Shown in pieces: positions 1-8,166 of a stretch of DNA of 57,474 bases. Every line of letters begins with the position of its first letter. The first letter of the stretch is position 1. The notes beneath the pieces are model-generated. The model saw nothing but the letters and a program-made list of their open reading frames with translations. It did not search any database and was not told the DNA's origin. This DNA is from Acidisphaera sp. (GTDB taxonomy: Bacteria; Pseudomonadota; Alphaproteobacteria; Acetobacterales; Acetobacteraceae), in assembly GCA_019240395.1 (NCBI GenBank), contig JAFAYM010000038.1, positions 1-57,474 of the forward strand, written 5' to 3'. The translations under genes and the position numbers were made by a program.

Positions 1-531
1 TCCTCGGCCGGGCAGCTCGAAATGGAGATGCTGCGGCAGGCGACGAAAGGAACCTACCGTCACGTGCCCTATGACGGCGGCAATCCCGCGGTGATCGCGG
101 CCGTGGCAGGCGAGACGCCGGTGGTCGGCTGCCTGCTCGTCGAAGCCGGTGACATGATCCGGGCCAAGCGTCTGGTGCCGCTCGCCGCGATTTCGGACAA
201 GCCGGTGCCGCTCGCCGGATACGGCGACATCCCGCCGGTGACGCAATGGATACCGGGCATGGCGGCGCCGCTGAACTATTTCGGCATCTGGCTGCCGAAG
301 GACGCGCCGGCGGAAATCAGCGCCACGATGACCCAGGTCTGGCACGACCGGATCGCGAGCTCGAAGGTGCTGCAGGATTACGCGAGCCGCCGGGCCGCGC
401 TGTTCACCCCGCTCGACGGCGCGCAGGCGCATGACGAGGCGATGAAGCTGGTGCGCCAGGCAGCGTGGCTCTACTACGACGGCGGCAAGGCGAAAGTCTC
501 GCCCGACAGTCTCGGCATCGGCCGCGCCTGA
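1..531 (+). CDS. Tripartite tricarboxylate transporter substrate-binding protein (TctC/Bug family), 5' truncated
   Basis: The reading frame is open from base 1, so this is the C-terminal ~176 residues of a protein that normally has about 320. It reads like the second lobe of a Bug/TctC periplasmic binding protein: a YDGGNPAVIAAVAGE stretch (the usual 'GGgp ai.allgGev' segment), then a run matching 'lLaVts.kR...lPdvPT..E', here degenerated to LAAISDKPVPLAGYGDIPPV, and a terminal region with W/G-rich residues. It captures a carboxylate-type ligand in the periplasm for the membrane subunits encoded 12 bp downstream. The ligand cannot be deduced. The signal peptide and true start lie outside the window. 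Family confidence is high because of the following TctB and TctA genes. Confidence 0.85.
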   Translation, partial: SSAGQLEMEMLRQATKGTYRHVPYDGGNPAVIAAVAGETPVVGCLLVEAGDMIRAKRLVPLAAISDKPVPLAGYGDIPPVTQWIPGMAAPLNYFGIWLPKDAPAEISATMTQVWHDRIASSKVLQDYASRRAALFTPLDGAQAHDEAMKLVRQAAWLYYDGGKAKVSPDSLGIGRA

Positions 532-543
532 CCGCGGCGCCGG

Positions 544-1062
544 ATGTCGCACTCCGCCGACAGCCCGCCGCCGAGCCCGGGCACCGACCTTGCGGTCGCC
601 GCCGGCTTTCTCGTCTTCGGCCTGGCGGTGGTCGCGGCATCGGCTGCTATGCCGACCTTCACCGACCAGGGCACGCCGGCTTACGTGGCGCCGGGGCTGG
701 TGCCGGCGTTCCACGGCACGGTCATTGGCCTGCTGTCGCTGGTGCTGGCGACGCGCTCGATACTCCGCGGTGCCTTCCGCCCGGCGGCGCCGGCCGGCGG
801 AGCGGAGCGTCGGGCCATTCTGCGCATTGCCGTCGCCTCGGTGCTGACGGTCGCCTTCTCCGGCTTCATGGTCGGACGGCTGCCGTTCTGGGCGGCGGCG
901 GCGATTTTCGTCTTCGTGTTCATCCTGGCATTCGAATGGCGGCCCGGCCTTGCCGCATCGGTGCTGGCGCGCATCGCCGGCATTGCCCTGGCAATCGGGC
1001 TGGTCACGGGCTGGGGCATCACCTTGCTGTTCGAGCACGTGTTCCTCATCCGCATGCCCTGA
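544..1062 (+). CDS. TctB-family small membrane subunit of a tripartite tricarboxylate transporter
   Basis: 172 residues with about four hydrophobic segments (near residues 15-36, 55-70, 95-125 and 135-160), the layout of the poorly conserved TctB subunit. It lies 12 bp after the binding-protein gene and 3 bp before the TctA gene, so the three are surely one transcription and assembly unit. It sits in the inner membrane and supports TctA in ion-driven uptake of the bound ligand. Sequence conservation in this family is low, so the call rests on size, hydrophobicity and position between tctC-like and tctA-like genes. Confidence 0.85.
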   Translation: MSHSADSPPPSPGTDLAVAAGFLVFGLAVVAASAAMPTFTDQGTPAYVAPGLVPAFHGTVIGLLSLVLATRSILRGAFRPAAPAGGAERRAILRIAVASVLTVAFSGFMVGRLPFWAAAAIFVFVFILAFEWRPGLAASVLARIAGIALAIGLVTGWGITLLFEHVFLIRMP

Positions 1063-1065
1063 CCG

Positions 1066-2586
1066 ATGCTCCAGAACCTGTCCATGCTCGGCGGCCAGCT
1101 GGCGGATCAGGCGAGCCTGATGACGCTGTTCAACGTGCTCTGGGCGACGTTTGCCGGCATCGTCGTGGGATCGCTGCCGGGTCTCACCGCCACACTTGGC
1201 GTGGCGCTGATGACCAGCCTGACGTTCAGCTTGGCGCCGAACCAGGCGATCCAGGTGCTGATCTGCGTCTATGTCGGCGCGATCTATGGCGGCAGCCGTA
1301 GCGCCATCCTGCTCAACATCCCCGGCACCCCGGCCAGTGCGGCGAGCACGCTCGACGGCTTTCCGCTGGCGCGCCAGGGCTTGGCCGGCCGTGCCATGGG
1401 CATCAGCACGACGGGGAGCTGGCTCGGCACGCTGTGCGGCACTTTGGTGATGGCGTCGCTGGCGCCGTTCCTGGCGCAGTTCGCGCTCTCCTTCGGCTCC
1501 TACGAGCTGTTCTGGGTGGCGGTGTTCGGCATCGTCATCTCCGGCACGCTGGCCGGCGGCGATCCGCTGAAGGGCTACATGGTCGGCTTTCTCGGCCTGT
1601 TCATTTCCACGATCGGCCAGGACGCGCAGCACGCCTATCCGCGCTTCGCCTTCGGTAATTCCGATCTGGCGGGCGGCATTGGCCTGCTGCCGGCGCTGGT
1701 CGGTGCCTTCGGGCTTGCCGAAGTGCTGACGGCGATGGGACGGCCGCAGGTGAAGGGTGTCATCACCAAGGTGGGATCGGTGCTGCCGCGCCCGGCAGAC
1801 GTGGCCCGCTACTGGCGCACCATCCTGCGGTCGGGATTGATCGGCACCTTCACCGGAACCCTGCCCGGCCTCGGCGAGGAGACGGCCGCTTTCGCCGCCT
1901 ATGCCGCCGCCAGGCGCGGCAGCCGCGAACGCGAGAAATTCGGCAATGGCAGCATCGAGGGGCTGATCGCAGCGGAAACCGGCGAGAGCGCCTGCGTCCC
2001 CGGCGCGATGATCCCGGTGCTGACGCTCGCGGTGCCGGGCTCGGCGCCGGCGGCGGTGCTGATGGCGGCCATGTTCATCCACGGTCTCAATCCGGGGCCG
2101 ATGCTGCTGGTGACGACGCCGGAATACCTCTATCGCGTGGTCGCCATGCTGATGATGGCTGACATGGCCAAGCTGTTCTACGGCTTCTTCCTGGTGCGCC
2201 CGCTGCTGCTGATCCTGCGCGTTCCGCGCGAGCGGCTGATGCCGGTGATCGTCCTGCTCTGCACCATCGGTGCCTACGCGACGACGGCGCGGGTGTTCAA
2301 CATCTGGGTGATGCTGGTGTTCGGGCTGCTCGGCATGCTGCTGCGGCGCTGGAAGTTCCCGATGGCGCCGATGATTCTCGGCATGGTGCTGGGCGAGCTG
2401 CTCGACAAGAATTTGCTGCGCGGCCTCACGATATCGGACGGCAGCATCCTGCCCTTCTTCACGCGGCCGATCTGCATCGTGCTGGCGTGTCTGACGCTCG
2501 CGTCGGTGGTGTTCTCCATCCCCGGCGTCTCGGCCTGGCTGCGCCGCCGGCTGCGGCCGGGCGCGCAGCGGACCGCGATCGGCTGA
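1066..2586 (+). CDS. tctA: TctA-family large permease subunit of a tripartite tricarboxylate transporter
   Basis: 506 residues, the normal TctA length, with about a dozen membrane segments. Two internal repeats carry the family signature: GSLPGLTATLGVALM near residue 40 and GTLPGLGEETAAFAAY near residue 265. The ESACVPGAMIPVLTLAVPGS segment near 310 and the PGPML motif near 345 are also typical. It forms the transport path for the substrate delivered by the TctC-like protein. The stop codon overlaps the ATG of the TetR gene (TGATG), so the regulator is translationally coupled. Uptake substrate is unknown; the neighbouring aldolase and epimerase suggest a sugar acid or similar carboxylate. Confidence 0.95.
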   Translation: MLQNLSMLGGQLADQASLMTLFNVLWATFAGIVVGSLPGLTATLGVALMTSLTFSLAPNQAIQVLICVYVGAIYGGSRSAILLNIPGTPASAASTLDGFPLARQGLAGRAMGISTTGSWLGTLCGTLVMASLAPFLAQFALSFGSYELFWVAVFGIVISGTLAGGDPLKGYMVGFLGLFISTIGQDAQHAYPRFAFGNSDLAGGIGLLPALVGAFGLAEVLTAMGRPQVKGVITKVGSVLPRPADVARYWRTILRSGLIGTFTGTLPGLGEETAAFAAYAAARRGSREREKFGNGSIEGLIAAETGESACVPGAMIPVLTLAVPGSAPAAVLMAAMFIHGLNPGPMLLVTTPEYLYRVVAMLMMADMAKLFYGFFLVRPLLLILRVPRERLMPVIVLLCTIGAYATTARVFNIWVMLVFGLLGMLLRRWKFPMAPMILGMVLGELLDKNLLRGLTISDGSILPFFTRPICIVLACLTLASVVFSIPGVSAWLRRRLRPGAQRTAIG

Positions 2587-3242
2587 TGGGCGAGCGCCGG
2601 CGGGACGCGAAGACCTCGCGCCAGGCGCTGCTGGCGGCCGGCCGCGCCGTGTTCGCGGCCAAGGGTTTTGCCGGCTCGCGCGTCGAGGCGATCGCCCGGC
2701 GCGCCGGCCTCAATAAGCAGCTCGTCTATCATTATTTCGGCAGCAAGGACGGGCTGTACCAGGCGGTGCTGGAGCAGGCCTACGCCGACATAAGGGCGCG
2801 CGAGCAGGCCCTTGTCCTGGCCGACCTGCCGCCCGAGCTTGCGTTGCGGGAACTCGTGCTGTTCAGTTTCGACTATCTCCGGGACCATCCGCACTTCATC
2901 GCGCTGCTGAACGACGAGAACCTGTGCGGCGCGCAGCATGTGCGCCGCTCGCGCGAGCTGACTGACATGCATGCGCCGCTGATCGCGCTGATCGACCGCA
3001 CGCTGCGCGCCGGCGCCGCCGGCGGCTGCTTCCGGCACGATATCGATCCGCTGCAGCTCTACATCTCCATTGCCGCCCTGCCGTATTTCTATTTTTCCAA
3101 CACGGCCACGCTCTCCGCCATCTTCCGTCGGGACCTGCGCGCGCCGGCCGAGATCGCAGCCCGGCGGCGCCATGTCCTCGAGTTCGTCATGGCGGCGGTG
3201 CGGTCGGAGCGGCAAGCCGCGGTGCAAGAGCGCGCTGCATGA
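2586..3242 (+). CDS. TetR/AcrR-family transcriptional regulator
   Basis: 218 residues. The N-terminal helix-turn-helix domain (about residues 10-60) is unmistakable: [15 protein letters not shown], then [19 protein letters not shown] and [13 protein letters not shown]. The C-terminal half is an all-helical ligand-binding region. I start it at the ATG that overlaps the tctA stop (TGATG); an in-frame start 99 bp upstream would lie inside tctA and is unlikely. The stop overlaps the next ATG (ATGA). Being embedded in the transporter/enzyme operon, it probably controls this operon in response to the substrate. The operator was not identified. Confidence 0.92.
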   Translation: MGERRRDAKTSRQALLAAGRAVFAAKGFAGSRVEAIARRAGLNKQLVYHYFGSKDGLYQAVLEQAYADIRAREQALVLADLPPELALRELVLFSFDYLRDHPHFIALLNDENLCGAQHVRRSRELTDMHAPLIALIDRTLRAGAAGGCFRHDIDPLQLYISIAALPYFYFSNTATLSAIFRRDLRAPAEIAARRRHVLEFVMAAVRSERQAAVQERAA

Positions 3243-4291
3243 CCGGGAGAGCGATGCGCATGTCGTCCGACCCCCTGCCCGCCCGCCTTGCCGATGAAGC
3301 GGCGCTCGATGCGCTGATGGCGACGCCCGACCCGGCGCTGGTGGCCGAGATGGCGGCGCTGGAGGGCGACATCCTCATCCTCGGCGTCGGCGGCAAGATG
3401 GGCCCGACCTTGGCTCGCCTGGCGCGCAACGCCGCTCCCGACAGGCGCGTCATCGGCGTTGCCCGCTTCAGCGCGCCCGGCCTGCGCGAGGCGCTGCAGC
3501 GTGACGGCATCGAGACGATCGCCGCCGACCTGCTCGACCGCGACGCGGTGCAGCGGCTGCCGCGCGTACGCAACGTGCTCTATCTCGCGGGATTCAAGTT
3601 CGGCGCTTCCGGCGATCCGGCGATCACCTGGGCGATGAACGTGCATGCGCCGGCGCTGGCTGCCGAAGCCTTTCGAGACTCGCGCATCGTCGCCTTCTCG
3701 ACGGGGTGCGTCTATCCCTTCGCGCCGGTGTCGCAGGGCGGCTCGACCGAAGACACGCCGCTCGACCCGCCCGGCGAGTACGCCGTGACCTGCGTCGGGC
3801 GCGAGCGGATGTTTGCCTATTTCTCGCGCCTGCATGGGACGCCCGGACGCCTGTTCCGGCTGAATTACGCCATCGACCTGCGCTACGGCGTGCTGCACGA
3901 CATCGCCCGCAAGGTACGCGACGGCACCGATCTCGACGTGACGACGGGGCATGTCAACGTGATCTGGCAGGGCGACGCCTGCGCCCAGGCATTGCGCTGC
4001 CTCGGCCATTGCACCACGCCGACCAGCCCGCTCAATGTCAGCGGGCCGGAGACGCTGTCGGTGCGGTGGCTGGCCGGCGAGTTCGGCCGGCGGCTCGGGC
4101 GGGTGCCGGCGATCACCGGCACGGAGGCGCCGACGGCGTGGCTGACCAACACCGCCGCCGCCAACCTGCTGTTCGGCTATCCCCGCGTGCCGCTCGCGGC
4201 GATGCTGGACTGGGTGGCGGATTGGGTGGCGAACGACCGGCCCAGCCTGAACAAGCCGACCAAGTTCGAGGTGCGCAGTGGCGCCTACTGA
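3239..4291 (+). CDS. NAD-dependent epimerase/dehydratase family protein
   Basis: 350 residues, extended SDR-type Rossmann enzyme. After ~45 leader residues comes the beta strand [20 protein letters not shown] with a glycine-rich NAD(P) loop. Further on come an FSTGCVYPF segment (the catalytic Ser/Thr region of sugar epimerases) and [12 protein letters not shown], in which the usual YxxxK appears altered to YAVTCVGRE. This means the classical Tyr-x-x-x-Lys is not clearly present, an oddity worth noting. The first ATG overlaps the TetR stop; ATGs 15 and 21 bp downstream are alternatives. Homologous proteins commonly neighbour dihydrodipicolinate-synthase-like genes, as here. It probably acts on the carbohydrate-like compound imported by the TctABC system; the exact reaction is unknown. 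Confidence 0.85.
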   Translation: MTGRAMRMSSDPLPARLADEAALDALMATPDPALVAEMAALEGDILILGVGGKMGPTLARLARNAAPDRRVIGVARFSAPGLREALQRDGIETIAADLLDRDAVQRLPRVRNVLYLAGFKFGASGDPAITWAMNVHAPALAAEAFRDSRIVAFSTGCVYPFAPVSQGGSTEDTPLDPPGEYAVTCVGRERMFAYFSRLHGTPGRLFRLNYAIDLRYGVLHDIARKVRDGTDLDVTTGHVNVIWQGDACAQALRCLGHCTTPTSPLNVSGPETLSVRWLAGEFGRRLGRVPAITGTEAPTAWLTNTAAANLLFGYPRVPLAAMLDWVADWVANDRPSLNKPTKFEVRSGAY

Positions 4292-5072
4292 GCGCGTCAT
4301 CCTCTCCGCGGCTGAGATCCCGCAGGCGCTCGCGCTGTCCGATGAGGCCGGCTGGAACCAGTCCGCGGAGGATTGGGCGGTGTTCGTCAGGCATGGCAAG
4401 GTGCTTGGCCTGCTCGCGCAGGGACGGCTGGCGGCGACCGCCGCGGTGCTGCCCTATGGCGAGGCGTTCGGCTGGATCTCCATGGTTCTGGTCACCGCCG
4501 GGTGCCGCCGACGCGGCTACGCACGCGAGCTGATGACGGCGTGCATCGCCCGGCTGCGCGAGACGGGCCGCGTCGCGTTCCTGGATGCGACGCCGGCGGG
4601 TGCGGCGGTCTATGCGGCATTCGGCTTCCGCGCGCTTTGTGGGATGCAGCGCTGGGCGGGCAACGGCACCGGCCGGGCGACGCCGAGCCGTGCCGAAGTG
4701 GCTGACATCGACGCGCCGGCGTTCGGCGCCGATCGCCGCTTCCTGCTGGACAGCTTCCTCGGCCGGCCAGGCAGCGCGGCCTACGCAGCCGACGGCGGCT
4801 GCGTGCTGCTGCGGCCCGGGCGCCATGCCATGCAGATCGGACCGCTGGTGGCCGACACCACGAGCGCCCCGATGCTGCTGGACAGCGCCATCGCGGCGGC
4901 GCACGGACCGGTGGTGATCGACCTGCTGGAAAGCGGTGCCGCGCTGGAACCCTGGCTCGAGGCGCGCGGCTTTACGCCGCAGCGGCGGTTCCTGCGCATG
5001 GCGCTCGGTGCCGCCTCGATGCCCGGCGATCCGGCGCGCCTGCTGGTCGCGGCCGGCCCGGAATTCGGCTGA
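4278..5072 (+). CDS. GNAT-family N-acetyltransferase
   Basis: 264 residues from a GTG that overlaps the epimerase gene by 14 bp. The N-terminal ~135 residues are a GNAT fold: [22 protein letters not shown] is strand 4, followed by the acetyl-CoA pyrophosphate loop [12 protein letters not shown], then [18 protein letters not shown]. The C-terminal ~120 residues form the second domain seen in two-domain GNAT proteins of the YitI type (Acetyltransf_18-like). The acceptor is unknown. Translational overlap with the epimerase implies a common pathway, perhaps acetylation of an amine intermediate or a detoxification role. Confidence 0.88.
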   Translation: MAPTERVILSAAEIPQALALSDEAGWNQSAEDWAVFVRHGKVLGLLAQGRLAATAAVLPYGEAFGWISMVLVTAGCRRRGYARELMTACIARLRETGRVAFLDATPAGAAVYAAFGFRALCGMQRWAGNGTGRATPSRAEVADIDAPAFGADRRFLLDSFLGRPGSAAYAADGGCVLLRPGRHAMQIGPLVADTTSAPMLLDSAIAAAHGPVVIDLLESGAALEPWLEARGFTPQRRFLRMALGAASMPGDPARLLVAAGPEFG

Positions 5073-5084
5073 AAGGAATTGGCC

Positions 5085-6143
5085 ATGGGCTTGCACCGCT
5101 CTGCTCTGCCCGCACCGGTGATCGACACGCTGCGCGGCGGCACCGTCATCCCGGCGCACCCGCTGGCACTCGATGCACGGCGACGGCTCGATCCGCGCCG
5201 GCAGCGGGCGCTCACCCGCTATTATCTCGATGCCGGCGCCGGCGGCCTGGCGGTCGGCGTGCATACCACGCAATTCGCCATCCGCCAGGCCGGGTTGTAC
5301 GAGCCGGTGCTGCAGAGCGCCGCGCAGACCGCGGCGGAATGGGCCGACCGGCCGATCGTGCTGATCGCCGGCCTCTGCGGCACGACTGCGCAGGCGATCG
5401 CCGAGGCGCGCTGTGCCGTCGGCTTCGGCTACCATGCCGGGCTGCTCAGTCTCGCAGCGATGCGCGACGCGGACGAGGACGCGCTGATCGCGCATTGCGC
5501 GGCGGTCGCCCAGGAAATCCCGCTGGTCGGCTTCTACCTGCAGCCGGCGGTGGGCGGGCTGCTGCTCAGCGCGCATTTCTGGGCGCGGTTCGCGGCGATC
5601 GACAATGTCATTGCGATCAAGGTCGCGCCGTTCAACCGCTATCGCACGCTCGACGTGATCCGCGGCGTGGTGGAGGCCGGCGCCGAGGAGCGCGTGGCGC
5701 TCTACACCGGCAATGACGACCACATCGTGCTCGACCTGCTGGTGCCGAGTGTCGTGATGCGTGAGGCACGGCCGGTGACGGTGCGGTTTCGCGGCGGCCT
5801 GCTCGGGCATTGGTCGGTCTGGGTGCAGAGCGCGGTGGCGCTGCTGGAGCGCTGCCGGGCGGCGGAGGGCACGGTGCCGGCAGAGCTGCTGGCGCTCGAC
5901 AGCCGCGTCACCGATTGCAACGCGGCGTTCTTCGACGTGGCAAATGGCTTTCGCGGCTGCATCGCCGGCTGCCACGAGGTGCTGCGGCGGCAGGGTTTGC
6001 TGGAGGGCATCTGGTGCCTCGATACGGAGGAGGGTCTCAGCCCCGGGCAGTTCGAGGAGATCGACCGGGTGTGCCGCGAGCACGCCGATCTTGCGGATGA
6101 TGCGTTCGTTCAGGCGAATTTGGCGCGGTGGCTGGATAAGTAA
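5085..6143 (+). CDS. Dihydrodipicolinate synthase family aldolase/lyase
   Basis: 352 residues, somewhat longer than typical DapA-family enzymes (~300). The TIM-barrel hallmarks are present: VIPAHPLALDARRRLDPRRQ at the N-terminus, GAGGLAVGVHTTQF (the usual 'G..Gl...Gt.GE' position), LVGFYLQPAVGG carrying the YNxP-type tyrosine (Y151), and VIAIKVAPFNRY with the Schiff-base lysine (K179). I chose the ATG at 5085 because AAGGA lies seven bases upstream; a TTG two codons earlier is possible. It likely performs aldol/retro-aldol or decarboxylation chemistry on a keto-acid derived from the imported substrate. It is not the lysine-biosynthesis enzyme, judging from its divergence and catabolic context. 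Confidence 0.85.
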   Translation: MGLHRSALPAPVIDTLRGGTVIPAHPLALDARRRLDPRRQRALTRYYLDAGAGGLAVGVHTTQFAIRQAGLYEPVLQSAAQTAAEWADRPIVLIAGLCGTTAQAIAEARCAVGFGYHAGLLSLAAMRDADEDALIAHCAAVAQEIPLVGFYLQPAVGGLLLSAHFWARFAAIDNVIAIKVAPFNRYRTLDVIRGVVEAGAEERVALYTGNDDHIVLDLLVPSVVMREARPVTVRFRGGLLGHWSVWVQSAVALLERCRAAEGTVPAELLALDSRVTDCNAAFFDVANGFRGCIAGCHEVLRRQGLLEGIWCLDTEEGLSPGQFEEIDRVCREHADLADDAFVQANLARWLDK

Positions 6144-6278
6144 GGCGAGGGGCTCTGCCCAGCTCTGAAGCATGGGACCCCGCTGGGGTCCGTCGAACCC
6201 AGACCCCATGATTTTAAGGAACGGTTTCCAAAGGCATTGCCTTTGGTGGGGGTCGAGGGGGCAAAGCCCTCTCGCCTT
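6142..6278. repeat. Palindromic intergenic repeat, family II, full-length copy A between two convergent stop codons
   Basis: The whole gap between convergent genes is one palindromic element. Its ends are imperfect inverted repeats: AAGGCGAGGGGCTCTGCC at 6142 on the + strand, and AAGGCGAGAGGGCTTTGCC read on the - strand from 6278. Inside are smaller hairpins: GGACCCC/GGGGTCC at 6175-6191, CAAAGGC/GCCTTTG near 6229-6245, and GAGGGGGC/GCCCTCTC near 6255-6273. The TAA of the upstream gene overlaps its left end and the TAG of the - strand gene directly abuts its right end. Half-size relatives are at 16034-16099 and 31984-32041. It probably also acts as a bidirectional terminator. Confidence 0.8.
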
Positions 6279-7343
6279 CTATACTTCAAGTCGTGTCAAG
6301 TTCTCCGGGGAAGCCGGAATCTCCCCCCGCTCCACCCGCTTCACCACCGCCGTCAGCGCCGCATTCGTCGGCGCCTTGATGCCGACCCGCGCACCCTGCT
6401 CGACGATGAAGCCATTGATGTAATCGATCTCGGTGCGGCGCCCCTTCAGCATGTCCTGCCCCATCGATGGGCGCTGCAAGTCGCTGCGCGCCGCGGAATT
6501 GCTGCCGGCCAGCATCGCCGCCTCGATCTCGCCGAGCGCCCGCTCGTCGCCTTCGGCGGCCCGCGCCAGACGCTCGGGATCGTGGTTGCCGATCTTCTCG
6601 AGCACGTAGCCGAGTGCCTGGCCGACGCGCACGCCCTCGCCGCCGAGCCGGATCGCAAATCGCCGGATCGTCTCGTCGCGATCGCCGTCATTGCCGGCGA
6701 GCCCGGTGCACGCCGACACCCCGTTGCGCATGCCGTTCACGCACAGTTTCGACCAGCGCTCGCCCCACAGATTGGTGGTGACCTTGACACTGTCGATCGT
6801 CGCGATCATCGCCGCCACCTCCTCGGCCCGCTTGGTGATGCGGCCGTGGACCTCGCCCACCCGGAAGACGGTATGGGCGGCACCGCCCTTCGGCACCGTG
6901 CGCCGGATGCGCCCGGCTTCGTAGAGATCGACGGAAATGCGCGCGGCGATGCAGCCGAGCGTCCTGCCCCAGCCGACGATGCCGGCGATGCGCTCTTCGT
7001 TCATGCAGTTCTGCAGCGACACGACATAACCGCCCGCCGCGAGATAGGGGCGGATCAGCATCGTCGCCCATTCCGTGTCGTAGGATTTGACGCAGACGAA
7101 GGCGATGTCGATCGGAGGCTGCTTGGAGAGGCTTTGCACGTCGGTGAGATGCATCGTGTTCACCTGCACCGTGCAGCGCTCCTCCGGGGTGACACCCTCG
7201 ATGGCGAGGCCGTTGGCGCGGATCGCCTCGACATGCGCCGGCCACGGATCGATCAGGGTCACGTCGTAGCCTTCGCGCGCGAGGTGGCCACCGACATAGC
7301 CGCCCACCGCGCCCGCGCCGACAAAGGCAATTCGCTGGCCCAT
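6279..7343 (-). CDS. 2-dehydropantoate 2-reductase (ketopantoate reductase) family protein
   Basis: 354 residues, slightly longer than canonical PanE (~300). The N-terminal NAD(P) loop is GAGAVGGYVGGHLAREGYDV at residues ~8-27. Middle landmarks are CVKSYDTEWA, the CVKa.dt segment of the family with its conserved lysine, and VVSLQNCMNE (LqNG-like, with Gly replaced by Cys). WSKLCVNGMRNGVSACTG corresponds to the W.Kl..N...N..sal motif. It belongs to a - strand operon with the SDR gene 29 bp upstream and fumC before that. The catabolic neighbourhood suggests reduction of a 2-keto acid other than ketopantoate, but a true pantothenate role cannot be excluded. Confidence 0.88.
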   Translation of the reverse strand: MGQRIAFVGAGAVGGYVGGHLAREGYDVTLIDPWPAHVEAIRANGLAIEGVTPEERCTVQVNTMHLTDVQSLSKQPPIDIAFVCVKSYDTEWATMLIRPYLAAGGYVVSLQNCMNEERIAGIVGWGRTLGCIAARISVDLYEAGRIRRTVPKGGAAHTVFRVGEVHGRITKRAEEVAAMIATIDSVKVTTNLWGERWSKLCVNGMRNGVSACTGLAGNDGDRDETIRRFAIRLGGEGVRVGQALGYVLEKIGNHDPERLARAAEGDERALGEIEAAMLAGSNSAARSDLQRPSMGQDMLKGRRTEIDYINGFIVEQGARVGIKAPTNAALTAVVKRVERGEIPASPENLTRLEV

Positions 7344-7372
7344 GATCGCTTTCCCTGTTTCCTTGAACTCGC

Positions 7373-8128
7373 TCAGCGCCCGCCGGAAACCGGCAGCAGC
7401 GCGCCGGTCACGTACGAGGCCTCGTCCGACAGCAGCCAGAGCACCACCGTCGCCACCTCCGCGGCGGTGCCGGGCCGACCCAGCGGCACCCCCGCGGAGA
7501 GCCGCACCACCCGGTCGGGCGCCCCGGCTTTTGCGTGCAACGGGGTGTCGATCAGCCCCGGATTGACGGCGTTGACGCGGATGCCGCGCGGCGCCAGCTC
7601 GCGGGCCGCGCCGAGCGTGAGCGTGTCGACCGCGCCCTTCGACGCGGCGTAGTGCACCCACTCGCCGGCACCGCCGAGGCCGGAGGCGCGCGAGGAGACA
7701 TTGACGATGGCCCCACCGGCGCCGCCGAGGTCGGTCGCCATGCGCAGCACCGCCTCGCGCGTCGCCAGGAAAACGCCGCGCACGTTGACGCCCATGACCT
7801 CGTCGATGATTTCCGAGGTGATGCGATCCACCGTCGCGAAGGGGCCGGTGATGCCGGCATTGTTGACCAGGGCGCTGATCGGGCCGAGCGCGCTCTCGGC
7901 CTGCCGGAAGAGCCGGACCACGTCGTCCTCGTTGCCGGCGTCCGCCTTGACGGCGATTGCCCGGCCGCCGGCGGCTTCGATTTCGCCGACCAGCGCCTGC
8001 GCCGGCTCCGCCGCATGGCCGTAGGAGAGGCACACGGCGTAGCCGCGCGACGCGGCGAGACGTGCAATCTCGGCGCCGATACCCTGGCTGCCCCCGGTGA
8101 CGATCAGGACCGGCTGCTTGGTCGCCAT
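7373..8128 (-). CDS. Short-chain dehydrogenase/reductase (SDR) family oxidoreductase
   Basis: 251 residues, classical SDR. TGGSQGIGAEIA at residues 11-22 is the cofactor loop, LVNNAGITG is the NNAG motif, NVSSRASGLGGAGEWVHYAASKG contributes the catalytic Ser and YxxxK, and NPGLIDTPLH follows the expected PG motif. A strong ribosome site (GAGGAGGAGG) precedes the ATG. It oxidises or reduces a hydroxyl/keto group of an unknown metabolite with NAD(P). It sits in operon with fumC upstream (38 bp) and the ketopantoate-reductase-like gene downstream (29 bp), so all three redox/hydratase steps may serve the same route, perhaps the one fed by the TctABC importer across the palindromic element. Confidence 0.93.
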   Translation of the reverse strand: MATKQPVLIVTGGSQGIGAEIARLAASRGYAVCLSYGHAAEPAQALVGEIEAAGGRAIAVKADAGNEDDVVRLFRQAESALGPISALVNNAGITGPFATVDRITSEIIDEVMGVNVRGVFLATREAVLRMATDLGGAGGAIVNVSSRASGLGGAGEWVHYAASKGAVDTLTLGAARELAPRGIRVNAVNPGLIDTPLHAKAGAPDRVVRLSAGVPLGRPGTAAEVATVVLWLLSDEASYVTGALLPVSGGR

Positions 8129-8166
8129 GGCGTAGCCTCCTCCTCATCGAGCGAGCGATGTCCGTA

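Noticed and set aside
4113-6209. A 698-residue frame antisense to the GNAT and DapA-like genes
   Set aside because: No domain, low-complexity Arg/His/Gln content, and it would run into the palindromic element.
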